Shown here: piece after piece, positions 34,153-43,171 of the stretch
Position numbering within the stretch: position 1 is the first letter of the stretch
How the letters are laid out: each line of letters begins with the position of its first letter
Assembly: GCF_001435775.1 (NCBI RefSeq)
Contig: NZ_AZFK01000077.1
Location: 162,692-226,691 of the forward strand
DNA length: 64,000 nucleotides
Source of the DNA: Limosilactobacillus ingluviei DSM 15946
GTDB taxonomy: Bacteria; Bacillota; Bacilli; Lactobacillales; Lactobacillaceae
Reading direction: 5' to 3'
Position numbers and translations under genes: made by a program
Notes under the pieces: model-generated
Seen by the model: only the letters and a program-made list of their open reading frames with translations
Told to the model about the DNA's origin: nothing
The model's database searches: none

Positions 34153-34880
34153 TGACTTACTTACAAACCATGGCCATTTTCACCGGCTTGGCGTTGGGAC
34201 TGCCCGGGCTGCTCGGCGCATTAGTGGTGGTCATCAGCCACCAAAATAAACTGCTTAGTGTGCAGTTGGGGGGCTTTTGGGCCCAAATTCTGGGCGGCGG
34301 CCTGGGGATCATCCTCCATGAGCTCAGCCACTTACTGGTCGCCGTCTTGTTCGGCCACCGGATTACCAAGGTTGCCCTGCTGCGCATCCCTGACCGGCAA
34401 GATCCGACCGACCAAAGTCTCGGCTATGTCAACCACGCTTGGAACCCCCACAGCCTTTACCAGCAAGCCGGCAACGTCTTTATCGGCTTAGCGCCCGTCT
34501 TGATCTGCCCGATCGTGATGCTTTTGACCACCAAATGGTTAGTGCCGGTAAGCTACGCCACCCTCTTGGGCGACCTGACCAGCGGGGCCAGTGATCCCCT
34601 GGGCCGGGTCGTGGTATGGTTGTTGTTAATGATCAACATTGCCATCGGCGGCTTTGACGTCTCGCCAGCCGATCTCACCAACGCCCGGACGGGGCTAGTG
34701 GCTTTAGCTGGCTGTGTGGTCATTTTTAGTGGCGTCCTCGCCCTCTTTAGTGATCCCACAACGCTTGCGGCCCAGCTGTGGACCTTGTTGCAACCTTGGT
34801 ACCGAACCTTCGTCTTTGCCGGTGCGGTTAACCTGCTCGTCTACTTTGCCCTCCGTTGTTTGCGCCACGCCTTACGTTGA
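34152..34880 (+). CDS. Multi-pass membrane protein with HExxH zincin motif
   Basis: This 242-residue protein has about six hydrophobic helices. HELSH at residues 56-60 inside a hydrophobic segment (GIILHELSHLLVAVLFG) resembles the zinc site of intramembrane M50 metalloproteases. NVFIGLAPVLICP near residue 108 may be the second conserved element. It overlaps ybaK by one base (TAATG) and is probably cotranscribed with it. Its family is not firmly recognised and no substrate is suggested by the context. Confidence 0.65.
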   Translation: MTYLQTMAIFTGLALGLPGLLGALVVVISHQNKLLSVQLGGFWAQILGGGLGIILHELSHLLVAVLFGHRITKVALLRIPDRQDPTDQSLGYVNHAWNPHSLYQQAGNVFIGLAPVLICPIVMLLTTKWLVPVSYATLLGDLTSGASDPLGRVVVWLLLMINIAIGGFDVSPADLTNARTGLVALAGCVVIFSGVLALFSDPTTLAAQLWTLLQPWYRTFVFAGAVNLLVYFALRCLRHALR

Positions 34881-34905
34881 CGCCCCCTGGGCAAACGCCT
34901 ACAAT
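34877..34905 (+). promoter_or_regulatory. pepD promoter
   Basis: TTGACG (34877-34882, overlapping the preceding stop codon) and TACAAT (34900-34905), 17-base spacer. Confidence 0.75.
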
Positions 34906-34941
34906 AAACGTATTCTTTGATTTACGAAAGGAAGCATAGTT

Positions 34942-36378
34942 ATGCAAACTCGCCACTCATCTTGTACGACCATCTTAGTCGGCAAAAAGGCTTCCATTGA
35001 TGGCTCGGTCATGGCCGGGCGCAATGATGATACTTTTTTGCCCCTGACTCCCCAACGATACGTCGTCTACCCGGCTTATCACAACCACCCCAACCAAGTC
35101 AAATCCTACTTGAATCACTTCGTGGGCGACCGGCCGGCGGATGGCTACCGCTACCAAGGGGTGCCCAACGTTGATTTGAAAAAAGAAGGGGTCTACGACG
35201 AAAATGGCTTTAACGAAAAAAACGTAGCGATGAGCGCCACGGAAAGCGTTTACGCCAACGAACGCGTCTTGGCCTTTGACCCCCTGAACACGGAAAGTGG
35301 GATCAACGAAGACGTGATCGTGGCCTTAACCCTCCCCTTTATTGACTCGGCACGCCACGGGGTCGAATACCTCGGCCAACAAGTTGCCAAGTATGGTTCT
35401 GCGGAAGGGAATGGGGTCATCTTTGCCGACCGCGATGAAGTCTGGTACATGGAAATCGTCACCGGGCACCACTGGGTCGCCCAACGGATCCCGGATGATT
35501 GCTACGCCTTGACGGGGAACCGGGTCGCCATCCAAGAAGTTGACTTTGGCGATCCCGATAACTTTATGTGGTCCGCGGGGATTCAAGACTTTGTGGCCCA
35601 ACACCACTTGAACCCCGATCCGGACGGGTGGAACTTCCGCCGGATTTTCGGGACCGCTGACGTCTTTGATCAACACTACAACACCCCGCGGCAATGGTAC
35701 GGGCACAAGCTCTTCAATCCGGAATTGAAGTTTGACCCGATGGATCTCGATTTGCCCTTTGTCATGAAGTGTGACCACTTAATCAGCTTAGAAGAAGTGC
35801 AAGCCTACTTAGGCAGCCACTACCAAAACACGCCCTATGATCCGCTGGGCCACGGCAACGAGGAAGACAAGCGGCGCTTCCGGCCGATTTCTTTGAACCG
35901 GACCCAAAACTCCCACGTCCTGCAAATCAAGCCGGACTTGCCAGAAGCCGCCCAAACGATTATGTGGATGGCCCTGGGGGGCGCGCCAACCTTTACGCCG
36001 TACTTGCCGCTCTTTGGCAACGCCGATCAAGCCGACGCCCGCTTGCGCAACACCCCGGCAGAATTGGACTTGGACGACCCGAGCTTCTACTGGCTCTTTA
36101 AGCGCTTAGCCATGCTGGTCGAAGCGCATCACGCTGAATTTGCCCAGGCTGACCTGGACTACCTCAAGGCCCTGCGCCAGTTCTTCCACACCTGGGTAGC
36201 CCAAACCGCCGCGCAAACCAAGGACTTGGACCCGGCCGCCGCCAGTGCGGTCTTAAATCAGGCCCAAACCGTAATGTTGGATCGGGTCGAAAAAGACACC
36301 AAGAAGCTGATAGCCAAGCTGATCAGTGATGGGATTGGCCTGTCCAAGCTGACCTTTAAGATGGACGTTAACTTATAA
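34942..36378 (+). CDS. pepD: C69-family dipeptidase
   Basis: This 478-residue Ntn-type dipeptidase releases amino acids from dipeptides in the cytoplasm. MQTRHSSCTTILVGKKAS places the Cys nucleophile at residue 8, and GSVMAGRNDD is the typical following motif, so a short propeptide is probably removed. There is no signal peptide. AAAGGAAG precedes the ATG. It has a good promoter and its own terminator, so it is a single-gene unit. Lactobacilli use several such PepD enzymes to exploit peptides. Confidence 0.93.
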   Translation: MQTRHSSCTTILVGKKASIDGSVMAGRNDDTFLPLTPQRYVVYPAYHNHPNQVKSYLNHFVGDRPADGYRYQGVPNVDLKKEGVYDENGFNEKNVAMSATESVYANERVLAFDPLNTESGINEDVIVALTLPFIDSARHGVEYLGQQVAKYGSAEGNGVIFADRDEVWYMEIVTGHHWVAQRIPDDCYALTGNRVAIQEVDFGDPDNFMWSAGIQDFVAQHHLNPDPDGWNFRRIFGTADVFDQHYNTPRQWYGHKLFNPELKFDPMDLDLPFVMKCDHLISLEEVQAYLGSHYQNTPYDPLGHGNEEDKRRFRPISLNRTQNSHVLQIKPDLPEAAQTIMWMALGGAPTFTPYLPLFGNADQADARLRNTPAELDLDDPSFYWLFKRLAMLVEAHHAEFAQADLDYLKALRQFFHTWVAQTAAQTKDLDPAAASAVLNQAQTVMLDRVEKDTKKLIAKLISDGIGLSKLTFKMDVNL

Positions 36379-36399
36379 TTTTTGTCCCCAACTAAAGCT

Positions 36400-36440
36400 A
36401 AATCCCGGCTCCGCTTTTGCCAAGCGGCCCGGGATTTTTT
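36400..36440 (+). terminator. pepD terminator
   Basis: AATCCCGGCTCCGCTT pairs with AAGCGGCCCGGGATT and is followed by six T. Confidence 0.8.
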
Positions 36441-36452
36441 CGTGCCATCAGG

Positions 36453-36758
36453 TTAACTAATACCCAACCAATAATGTTTTAGCCACGCCCACAGGCGGTA
36501 GGGGCCCTTTCTCATTGGACCCACAGCGGCCGACAGCACAACCAAATAGCCATGCTCATCATACGCGACCCCGTTTTGGACCAGCCACCCCAAGACGGGG
36601 CGCCCCTGTCGATCCACTACCCGGTCGCCAGCCAAGCTATAGCCTTCCCGTTCGGCCAGGGCCTGGGCTTGAGCAGCCGCCAAGACCGTTGGGGAAACCG
36701 GGCGCTGGCCCCGCAATGGGGCCGAGCCCGGCAGGGTGGCGGTCAACTTTTGTTTCAA
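36453..36758 (-). CDS. Small protein of unknown function, TTG start
   Basis: This frame of 101 residues would begin at TTG (36758) with GGGAAG 8 bases upstream. It contains REGYSLAGDRVVDRQGRP and NGVAYDEHGYLVVLSAAVG, which look like genuine protein sequence, and a basic C-terminus ending WLKHYWLGIS. The frame stays open upstream to a stop near 36831 without any ATG, GTG or TTG, so it might be the remnant of a longer gene. No family is recognised. It lies between the pepD terminator and the gltX terminator. Confidence 0.4.
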   Translation of the reverse strand: MKQKLTATLPGSAPLRGQRPVSPTVLAAAQAQALAEREGYSLAGDRVVDRQGRPVLGWLVQNGVAYDEHGYLVVLSAAVGPMRKGPYRLWAWLKHYWLGIS

Positions 36759-36847
36759 GCGTCCGACTTCCCGGCGCGCCGCAAACTTGCCTTTTAGCAG
36801 TGATCCCGCTAACTTCTTCCAATCACGGGATTAATTTGAGGTACCAA

Positions 36848-36885
36848 AAAAGGTTTGCCAAAAAAATTGACAAACCTTTTGTATT
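36848..36885 (-). terminator. gltX terminator
   Basis: On the minus strand AAAAGGTTTGTCAA pairs with TTGGCAAACCTTTT and is followed by more T. Confidence 0.8.
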
Positions 36886-36889
36886 TCCC

Positions 36890-38398
36890 CTAGTTCAAGG
36901 CAGCTAAGGCCCGGTCCAAGAGGGTTAAGTTGGTCGTGGTTGAGTAAACAGCCATGATTTCGTTGATTTCTGGGGCCGAACTCTTCCCGGTAAAGGTAAT
37001 GTTCAATGGGAAGTAGAGGCTCCGTCCCTTGACGCCGGTGTCCTTGCCGACTTGCTTGATCAAAGCACTGTAATCAGCCGCGCTTGGTTGGCCGTCAAAG
37101 GCCGCCACGCCGTCCTTAATGGCCAACAGCACTTGCTTGGTTTCAGCTGCGTCCAACTTGCCAAAGTCTTCGTAGGACAGGTCTTGATCCAGGACGGTTG
37201 CGTAGAACCAAGCGTGATCTAAGACTTCGATCAGCTTGGTAACGTCCCGTTGGTGAATCTTGATTACCTTAACCAGCAAGGCCTTGAGGGCCGCATCGTC
37301 CAGATTCAGGTCGGCTACCCGCTTGGCTTGATCAGAATCATTTTCGTGGACCAAGGTCATGGTCCGGTCAGCCAGTTCTTCAACGTCCATCTTCTTGATG
37401 TATTGGGCGTTGATCCAGTCCAGCTTGCGTTGGTCAAAGTACGCCGGCGAAGAAGACATCCGCTTCGGGTCGTAAGCCTTGATCAGTTCATCCTTGGAGA
37501 AGATTTCTTGTTCCCCCACTGGTGACCAACCCAAGAAGGCGATAAAGTTAAAGATCGCTTCACTCAGGTAACCATGCCGGTGGTATTGGCTGATGAATTG
37601 CAGGGTGTTGGCGTCCCGCTTGGAAAGCTTCTTGCCCGTGGCCGGGTTGAAGATCAGTGAAATGTGGCAGAAGTGCGGGTGGTCAAAGCCCAAGGCTTCG
37701 TAGATCGCCATTTGCTTTGGCGTATTAGAAATGTGGTCGGCCCCCCGGATCACGTCCGTGATTTCCATCAGGTGGTCATCAATCACCACGGCAAAGTTGT
37801 AAGTTGGCAACCCGTTGGACTTTTGGATCACAAAGTCGCCCCCGATGTTGTCGGAGTTAAATTCGATGTGGCCCAGCGCCCAGTCGTCCCATTCGTAAAC
37901 GTGGTTTTCTGGCAGGTGGATCCGCACGGTTGGCTTGATCCCCTTGGCTTCGGCGGCCTTGATGTCTTCTTCAGACGCATTGTACCACCGACCGTCGTAG
38001 TGCGGTGGTTCCCCGTTGGCCTTTTGTTGTTCCCGCATTTCCTTGAGTTCTTCTTCGGTGGCGTAGTCCTTGTAGGCTAAGCCCTTGTCGAGCAATTCTT
38101 GGATGTACTTTTGGTAAATGCCGGCGTCGTTGCGTTCCGTTTGGTGGTACGGTGCGTACTTGGCGTTGGGCTTGTCGGGACCTTCATCCCAGTCAATCCC
38201 TAACCAGTGCAGGTTTTCAATCTGGGATTGTTCCCCGTTGTCGACGTTGCGGGCCAAGTCCGTGTCTTCGATCCGCAAGACCATCGTCCCGTTAAAGTGC
38301 CGGGCAAAGAGGTAGTTAAACAGTGCTGATTGTGCATTCCCGATGTGCAAGAAGCCCGTTGGACTTGGCGCATACCGTACGCGTACCTTATTATCCAT
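36890..38398 (-). CDS. gltX: Glutamyl-tRNA synthetase
   Basis: This class I synthetase of 502 residues charges tRNA-Glu, and probably tRNA-Gln as a substrate for GatCAB, as in other lactobacilli. [18 protein letters not shown] carries the HIGH motif (HIGN), RIEDTD is family-typical and [11 protein letters not shown] is the KMSKS motif. GAGAGGAT precedes the ATG. Unlike the other three synthetase genes here, no T-box is seen upstream. A tRNA-Glu gene lies 1.7 kb away. Confidence 0.96.
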   Translation of the reverse strand: MDNKVRVRYAPSPTGFLHIGNAQSALFNYLFARHFNGTMVLRIEDTDLARNVDNGEQSQIENLHWLGIDWDEGPDKPNAKYAPYHQTERNDAGIYQKYIQELLDKGLAYKDYATEEELKEMREQQKANGEPPHYDGRWYNASEEDIKAAEAKGIKPTVRIHLPENHVYEWDDWALGHIEFNSDNIGGDFVIQKSNGLPTYNFAVVIDDHLMEITDVIRGADHISNTPKQMAIYEALGFDHPHFCHISLIFNPATGKKLSKRDANTLQFISQYHRHGYLSEAIFNFIAFLGWSPVGEQEIFSKDELIKAYDPKRMSSSPAYFDQRKLDWINAQYIKKMDVEELADRTMTLVHENDSDQAKRVADLNLDDAALKALLVKVIKIHQRDVTKLIEVLDHAWFYATVLDQDLSYEDFGKLDAAETKQVLLAIKDGVAAFDGQPSAADYSALIKQVGKDTGVKGRSLYFPLNITFTGKSSAPEINEIMAVYSTTTNLTLLDRALAALN

Positions 38399-38531
38399 TC
38401 CAAAAAGATCCTCTCTTTAAGTTTACTTGTAAGCAAAACGAGTGGCCGAATTCGCCCACTCGTTTTAAAATTCGTTTTCCATTTTACCACACAATTACCC
38501 GGGAAATAAAAAGATTCCCTTTCCGAACCAA

Positions 38532-39302
38532 TTAGCGGGGCACTTTCAGTTGCAACCGCTCCGTAAAATAGCTCCGGTAAGACAGGTAAATGGCAATAAC
38601 CGAACCCAGGCTCGTCGCCGATAAGAGCATAAAGACAACCATAATCTGGTACTTGATCGCATAAACCGGGTCGACCCCGGCAAAGATCAACCCCGACATC
38701 ATCCCCGGTAAGGCGACTAAGCCGACCGTCTTGGCCGAATCAATCGTTGGTTGCATTGCCGTCTTGATGCTTTCGCGTAAAATTCCTTTCGAGGCCTGCG
38801 CAGCCGTTGCTCCTAAGGCCAACATTTCGTTAACCTGTTGTTCTTGTTGCTGGTATTGGGTCCGCATCGCCCGGAAAGCCAAGCCGATCGCGACCATCGA
38901 ATTGGAGGCCACCATCCCGGTAATCGGTACCAGCTGCTGGGCGATCGGTTTGATCGACCCCGACAAGACCAACAGGCCAATCGTAAAGGTCGTGCTGCAA
39001 AAGATCGCTAAAAACGAATACCAAAAGCCCCGCTTTTGCTTGCCATTCCGTTGGTAGGAATTCCACGAAGCGTTCAAAATAATGATTAAGGACAAAGCTA
39101 AGGTCAGCCAGAGGTTGGCCACGTGAAAGACGCCCTTCAAGACGTAACCCACCACCGTCAACTGGACAATTGCCCGTGCGACGGAGTAAAGGATATCCTT
39201 GTGCAAGCCCAGTTTTTCCTTCGTACTGATCCCGATCGCCAGCACCATCCCCAAGGCGGCAATCACCAAGGAGAGGTTGGACACCGTTAAATTACTGCTC
39301 AT
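38532..39302 (-). CDS. fetB: FetB-like ABC transporter permease (UPF0014)
   Basis: This 256-residue membrane protein has about seven helices and matches the YbbM/FetB family: GISTKEKLGLHKDILYSVAR near the start, LVPITGMVASNSMVAIGLA in the middle and VGLVALPGMMSGLIFAGVDP toward the end. In Escherichia coli FetAB is linked to iron export and oxidative stress. It overlaps the ATPase gene by 11 bases, forming a two-gene ABC exporter. The substrate in this organism is inferred only from the family. Confidence 0.87.
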   Translation of the reverse strand: MSSNLTVSNLSLVIAALGMVLAIGISTKEKLGLHKDILYSVARAIVQLTVVGYVLKGVFHVANLWLTLALSLIIILNASWNSYQRNGKQKRGFWYSFLAIFCSTTFTIGLLVLSGSIKPIAQQLVPITGMVASNSMVAIGLAFRAMRTQYQQQEQQVNEMLALGATAAQASKGILRESIKTAMQPTIDSAKTVGLVALPGMMSGLIFAGVDPVYAIKYQIMVVFMLLSATSLGSVIAIYLSYRSYFTERLQLKVPR

Positions 39303-39933
39303 TGATTAATTGACCTCCTTTCATGTGTAACAAGTGACCGGCCGCTTCAATTTCTTCCGCGTCGTGGGTCACCTTGATCAGAGTCTTGCCCCGTTGGTGT
39401 TCCGTCTCCAAAAGGTGCAAGACAATTTGCTTAGAAGCTTCATCCAAGCCGGTCGTGACCTCATCGAGCAACAAGACCGCCGGTTCCAATAAGAGGTTGC
39501 GCACCAAGGCCACCCGCTGGCGCTCCCCACCGGATAATTCGGTAATCCCCTTTTCCACGTAGCGGGGCGGTAAATCCACCGCTTTCAGCAAGTGATTGAT
39601 CCGCGCCGTATCGACCGGTTGATTGGTAATCGCGTACGGAAAGGCCAAGTTATCCTGCACGGTTCGGCCAAACAAGAGTGGTTGTTGGATGCAGTAAGAC
39701 ACCTGCTGGCGATAGGCCGGAATCGGGTAACTTTCCTGCGCCCGTCCCTGAAATTCAATCGTCCCGGCACTAGGCGTTAAAAAGCCCGCCAGCAACTTTA
39801 AAAAGGTACTCTTTCCGCTCCCCGACGGCCCCGCGATTGTTAAGTAATCGCCCTTGGTCACCCCCAGATTAAGCTGGTGGAGAATTTGGCGGCCATCAAC
39901 TTGGTAGTCAAGATCTTTAGCTTCAATAATCAA
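39292..39933 (-). CDS. fetA: FetA-like ABC transporter ATP-binding protein
   Basis: This 213-residue ATPase has Walker A GPSGSGKSTF near residue 38, the signature LSGGERQRVALVRNL and Walker B AVLLLDEVTTGLD. At just over 210 residues it has the short length of YbbL/FetA proteins. It precedes and overlaps fetB, its permease partner. Upstream, on the same strand, is tRNA-Glu with its terminator, so this operon has its own start region at 39934-40015. Confidence 0.88.
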   Translation of the reverse strand: MIIEAKDLDYQVDGRQILHQLNLGVTKGDYLTIAGPSGSGKSTFLKLLAGFLTPSAGTIEFQGRAQESYPIPAYRQQVSYCIQQPLLFGRTVQDNLAFPYAITNQPVDTARINHLLKAVDLPPRYVEKGITELSGGERQRVALVRNLLLEPAVLLLDEVTTGLDEASKQIVLHLLETEHQRGKTLIKVTHDAEEIEAAGHLLHMKGGQLINEQ

Positions 39934-40019
39934 CTCGTCGCCCCCTCATCAGTTTTGCTAAATTAGAATCATTTTACTTTACTGCCAGTCAACTGGCAAT
40001 TTTGGTGCTCTTTAAGCAA

Positions 40020-40049
40020 CAAAAAAGCCCCACCACAAAAGGTGAGGCA
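40020..40049 (-). terminator. tRNA-Glu terminator
   Basis: On the minus strand GCCTCACC pairs with GGTGGGGC and is followed by six T. Confidence 0.8.
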
Positions 40050-40055
40050 AATTAG

Positions 40056-40128
40056 TGACCCGTACGGGATTCGAACCCATGTTACCAGCGTGAAAGGCTG
40101 GTGTCTTAACCAACTTGACCAACGGGTC
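40056..40128 (-). tRNA. tRNA-Glu (TTC anticodon)
   Basis: A 73-base cloverleaf: acceptor stem GACCCGT/ACGGGTC with discriminator A, anticodon stem CCAGC/GCTGG around the loop CTTTCAC (anticodon TTC) and T-loop GGTTCGAATCC. The CCA end is not encoded. A terminator follows directly. Confidence 0.93.
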
Positions 40129-40179
40129 ATCAGCTGAGCAAGAAATATCTTACCATGGGTCACTAGGCTTGGCAACCAT

Positions 40180-41334
40180 TTATTTAACAAATTTCTGCCG
40201 CGCGTAGGCTGCCACGTACAAGAGGGTGACCAAAATCATGCCAAAGGCTGACACAAAGAGGGTTTCATAGTTCAAGCGGTCGACGATCAAACCGCCGTAA
40301 AAGGGGCCAATTGCCCGGCCAATCGACATCGCAATATTCGGCAAGCCTTGGTACTTCCCGGTTTCACTCGGATCAGTCAGCTGGTCGATATAGGCCGGCA
40401 CGGCTGGCAGCCCCGTCATCTCCCCCAAGGTCAAAATCACTAAGGCCACCACAAACATGGCAAAGCTGTGGGCAAAGGTTAATAGTAAAAACGAGGCCGC
40501 AAACACGAAAATCCCCAGTTCAATCTGGGTGCGCAGCTTCATCACCTTAGCTAACAGCGGCACCAGGGGCTGACCGACGACAATAATCACCCCATTGATC
40601 GTCCACAGGGAGCTGTACGCCACAAAGGGCAGGCCGGCGTCGGTAATCCGCACCGCCATGACCGTCTCCCACAAAGAATAACTCAAGTAAACCGTCAATA
40701 GACACAGACACAGGGCGTAGACCAGGTGAATCCCGGCTTGGCTGCTGCGCTGACCAGCTTGACTTTGGGGCGCTTGCGCTTTGGTGACCGGCACCCGAAA
40801 GGCCAGGGCCACCACTACCGCAAAGACCAGGTAGGCCCCCGCGGTCACCGTAAAGGTCAAGGTCGGGCTGATTGGCAAGAGCACCCCCACTAACAACGTC
40901 CCCAAGACCACCCCGACGTTCATCGCCATATATAAAGCATTAAAGACGTAGCGGGTGGACCGCGAAGTGACTGCCGTCCCGTAAGCGTTGATAATCGTTA
41001 GACTGGAGCCATCGGCAAAGCTGACTAAGCATAACAAGAGGGCAAAGGTCGGCCAGCCGTGGAAAAAGATTAATAAGATCGTGGCCAAGGTGGCAACCAG
41101 CACCGTTAGGACCGCCGCTTGGTACGGCCGCCAATGGTCAAACAGCCAACCCCCACAGTAGTTGCCGGCCATCATCGCCATCGAAATAAAAAACATCACG
41201 ATCCCGGCGACCGTCATTGATTCGTGCAGGTAGTCATGGACGTAGACGGTAATCAACGGCCACAGCAGGGCGGAACCAGTATTATTGAGCAGACTCGCCA
41301 AAAAGAGCCACTTTAATTTCATTGTTTTCATCAT
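40180..41334 (-). CDS. MFS transporter, multidrug-efflux type
   Basis: This 384-residue protein has 12 predicted helices and fits the drug:H+ antiporter-1 branch (MdtG/MdtH/LmrP-like). NNTGSALLWPLITVYVHDYL forms helix 1; AGNYCGGWLFDHWRPYQAAV contains the A-like motif between helices 2 and 3 (GGWLFDHWRP). LTLGEMTGLPAVPAYIDQL and GPFYGGLIVDRL follow in the C-terminal half. AAAGGA precedes the ATG. The 41335-41515 leader holds a GC-rich hairpin (GCCGCAGG/CTGCGGC near 41390-41425), which may attenuate expression. The substrate is unknown. Confidence 0.82.
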   Translation of the reverse strand: MMKTMKLKWLFLASLLNNTGSALLWPLITVYVHDYLHESMTVAGIVMFFISMAMMAGNYCGGWLFDHWRPYQAAVLTVLVATLATILLIFFHGWPTFALLLCLVSFADGSSLTIINAYGTAVTSRSTRYVFNALYMAMNVGVVLGTLLVGVLLPISPTLTFTVTAGAYLVFAVVVALAFRVPVTKAQAPQSQAGQRSSQAGIHLVYALCLCLLTVYLSYSLWETVMAVRITDAGLPFVAYSSLWTINGVIIVVGQPLVPLLAKVMKLRTQIELGIFVFAASFLLLTFAHSFAMFVVALVILTLGEMTGLPAVPAYIDQLTDPSETGKYQGLPNIAMSIGRAIGPFYGGLIVDRLNYETLFVSAFGMILVTLLYVAAYARQKFVK

Positions 41335-41515
41335 TTTCGTCCTTTCAGGTAAAGTTCGTTGGTGATTCCCCGTTCGGACTTAATGACTTTGGCCGCCGCA
41401 GCTGGTAACAACCTGCGGCTGATGATCGTCTGGCACCACGCCTCTCGCCCCCTCTTTGCTGTTGGCTTTATTTTAGCAGACTTCCCCTTTCAGCGGGGAC
41501 TTAGTTCAAAACCAA

Positions 41516-41549
41516 ACAAGACTTTCTCCCGCAAAGAAGAAAGTCTTGT
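41516..41549 (-). terminator. serS terminator
   Basis: ACAAGACTTTCT (41516-41527) is a perfect inverted repeat of AGAAAGTCTTGT (41538-41549). The T run is short, so efficiency may be modest. Confidence 0.6.
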
Positions 41550-41563
41550 TAGTCGTTTACTGC

Positions 41564-42865
41564 TTATTTTTGGCGGTTAAATGGCACCGCGTTTTCCTTG
41601 GTGATCTTGGTAATCCCGTGGAAGTATGGAACCAAGACTTCCGGAATCGTGACCGAACCATCGGCGTTTTGGTAGTTTTCCAAAATGGCCGCTACCGTCC
41701 GGCCGACTGCTAAGCCCGATCCGTTTAAGGTGTGGACGTATTGTAACTTACCGTTTTCATCGCGGTATTGCATGTGCAGCCGCCGGGCTTGAAAGTCCAG
41801 GCAGTTCGAGCAGGAAGAAACTTCCCGGTACTTGCCTTGGGCTGGCATCCACAGTTCCAAGTCGTGCGTTTCTGACGCCGTAAAGCTCATGTCCCCCGTC
41901 GTCAGGGTAATCACGTGGTATGGCAGCCCCAACTTTTGCAGGATGTTTTCGGCGTTGGCCGTCATCTTTTCCAATTCGTCCCAAGATTGGTCTGCCTTGG
42001 TGTACTTCACCATTTCGACCTTATTGAATTGGTGCATCCGGATCAAGCCCCGGGTGTCGCGACCTGCCGAACCAGCTTCAGAACGGAAACTTGGCGTCAA
42101 GGCCGTGACGTAAACCGGCAGCTTTTCGGCTGGGATCACTTCATTGCCAAAGTAGTTGGTCAGCGGGACTTCGGCCGTTGGAATCAAGGTCATGTCTTCG
42201 CCGTTGACTTGGTAAACATCTTCTTTGAACTTCGGGAATTGCCCCGTCCCGTACATCGCGTGGGCATTCACGATGTATGGTGGCAGCATTTCCGTGTAGC
42301 CTTCCTTCATGTGTTCATCCAACATGAAGTTGTAAACCGCCCGTTCCAATTGGGCCCCTAAGCCGACGTAGTAGACAAAGCGAGCGCCAGAAACCTTCGC
42401 CGCCCGGTCAAAGTCGAGGATCCCCAGGTTTTCCCCGATATCCCAGTGGTGCTTCGGTTCAAAGTCGAAGTGGCGAATTTCGCCAACCTTACGCATTTCT
42501 TTGGCGCCATCTTCGGTCAGGCTGACCGGAACCCCTTCGTGGGGCACGTTTGGCAAGTGGGCCAGCTTGTCAAATAAGACTTCATCGTTTTGGGCCACTT
42601 GTTCATCTAAGGCCTTGATTTGCCCCCCGATCTTTTGCATTGCCGCAATCGCTTCGTCGGCCGATTCGTGGTTGCGCTTGGCTTCCCCGATCTTTTTGGA
42701 CGCTTCGTTGCGTTGGGCCTTCAAAGCTTCCGTTTCCTGTAAGAGTTCCCGCCGCTTGGCATCCAAGGTTAAAACTTCATCAATAGCTTCCGGCTTGACT
42801 CCCCGGGTGGCTAACTTTTCTTTAAACCAGTCCGGTTCGCGACGAATCTTCTTTAAATCCAGCAT
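41564..42865 (-). CDS. serS: Seryl-tRNA synthetase
   Basis: This class II synthetase of 433 residues charges tRNA-Ser. An N-terminal antiparallel coiled coil (about 30-105) binds the long variable arm. The catalytic core shows the class II motifs: [38 protein letters not shown] (motif 2) and [18 protein letters not shown] (motif 3). The start at 42865, [14 protein letters not shown], follows AGAGGAGG; a longer frame to 42955 would lie in the T-box. Regulation is by the serine T-box. Confidence 0.97.
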   Translation of the reverse strand: MLDLKKIRREPDWFKEKLATRGVKPEAIDEVLTLDAKRRELLQETEALKAQRNEASKKIGEAKRNHESADEAIAAMQKIGGQIKALDEQVAQNDEVLFDKLAHLPNVPHEGVPVSLTEDGAKEMRKVGEIRHFDFEPKHHWDIGENLGILDFDRAAKVSGARFVYYVGLGAQLERAVYNFMLDEHMKEGYTEMLPPYIVNAHAMYGTGQFPKFKEDVYQVNGEDMTLIPTAEVPLTNYFGNEVIPAEKLPVYVTALTPSFRSEAGSAGRDTRGLIRMHQFNKVEMVKYTKADQSWDELEKMTANAENILQKLGLPYHVITLTTGDMSFTASETHDLELWMPAQGKYREVSSCSNCLDFQARRLHMQYRDENGKLQYVHTLNGSGLAVGRTVAAILENYQNADGSVTIPEVLVPYFHGITKITKENAVPFNRQK

Positions 42866-42897
42866 AGTATTTCCTCCTCTACCTTCGTTAGCAACTA

Positions 42898-43115
42898 AAA
42901 AAGGAGCCATTCCATCCATCATTGGGACGAAATGACTCCATTTCCGCGGTACCACCCAAGTTTGCTTAATTAAGCACCCTCAAAATGGATAACGGCCATT
43001 GTCCGTGCGGCATTACCCGCCCACTTTTACCGGGCCGGAGTTTCGGCATCTCCCTTTCACCAACCGGGAGCTCTCTGCCCACCTACTTAAAGCCCGTTGC
43101 GTGTTTCATTTTCTG
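42898..43115 (-). promoter_or_regulatory. T-box leader (serine) of serS
   Basis: On the minus strand the T-box reads TTGGGTGGTACCGCGG (42944-42959). The specifier is UCC (complement of 43037-43039) followed by G, as for tRNA-Ser. The terminator stem GGAGTCATT.../...AATGGCTCC (42901-42938) ends in five T. This fills the 306-base gap upstream of serS. Confidence 0.87.
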
Positions 43116-43121
43116 ACAGTT

Positions 43122-43150
43122 ATTGTAGTTGATTTAAGGCGCTACTGCAA
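43122..43150 (-). promoter_or_regulatory. serS promoter
   Basis: On the minus strand TTGCAG (43145-43150) and TACAAT (43122-43127), 17-base spacer. Confidence 0.65.
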
Positions 43151-43171
43151 TCTTTTTCCCCAGATTTTTCG

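Noticed and set aside
36515..36907. Plus-strand frames opposite the small minus-strand gene
   Set aside because: Pro/Arg-rich low-complexity products, no ribosome-binding sites, and they run through the gltX terminator into gltX.
40056..40128. tRNA-Glu as an integration site for a genomic island
   Set aside because: No duplicated 3' tRNA fragment or integrase gene was seen in the flanks.
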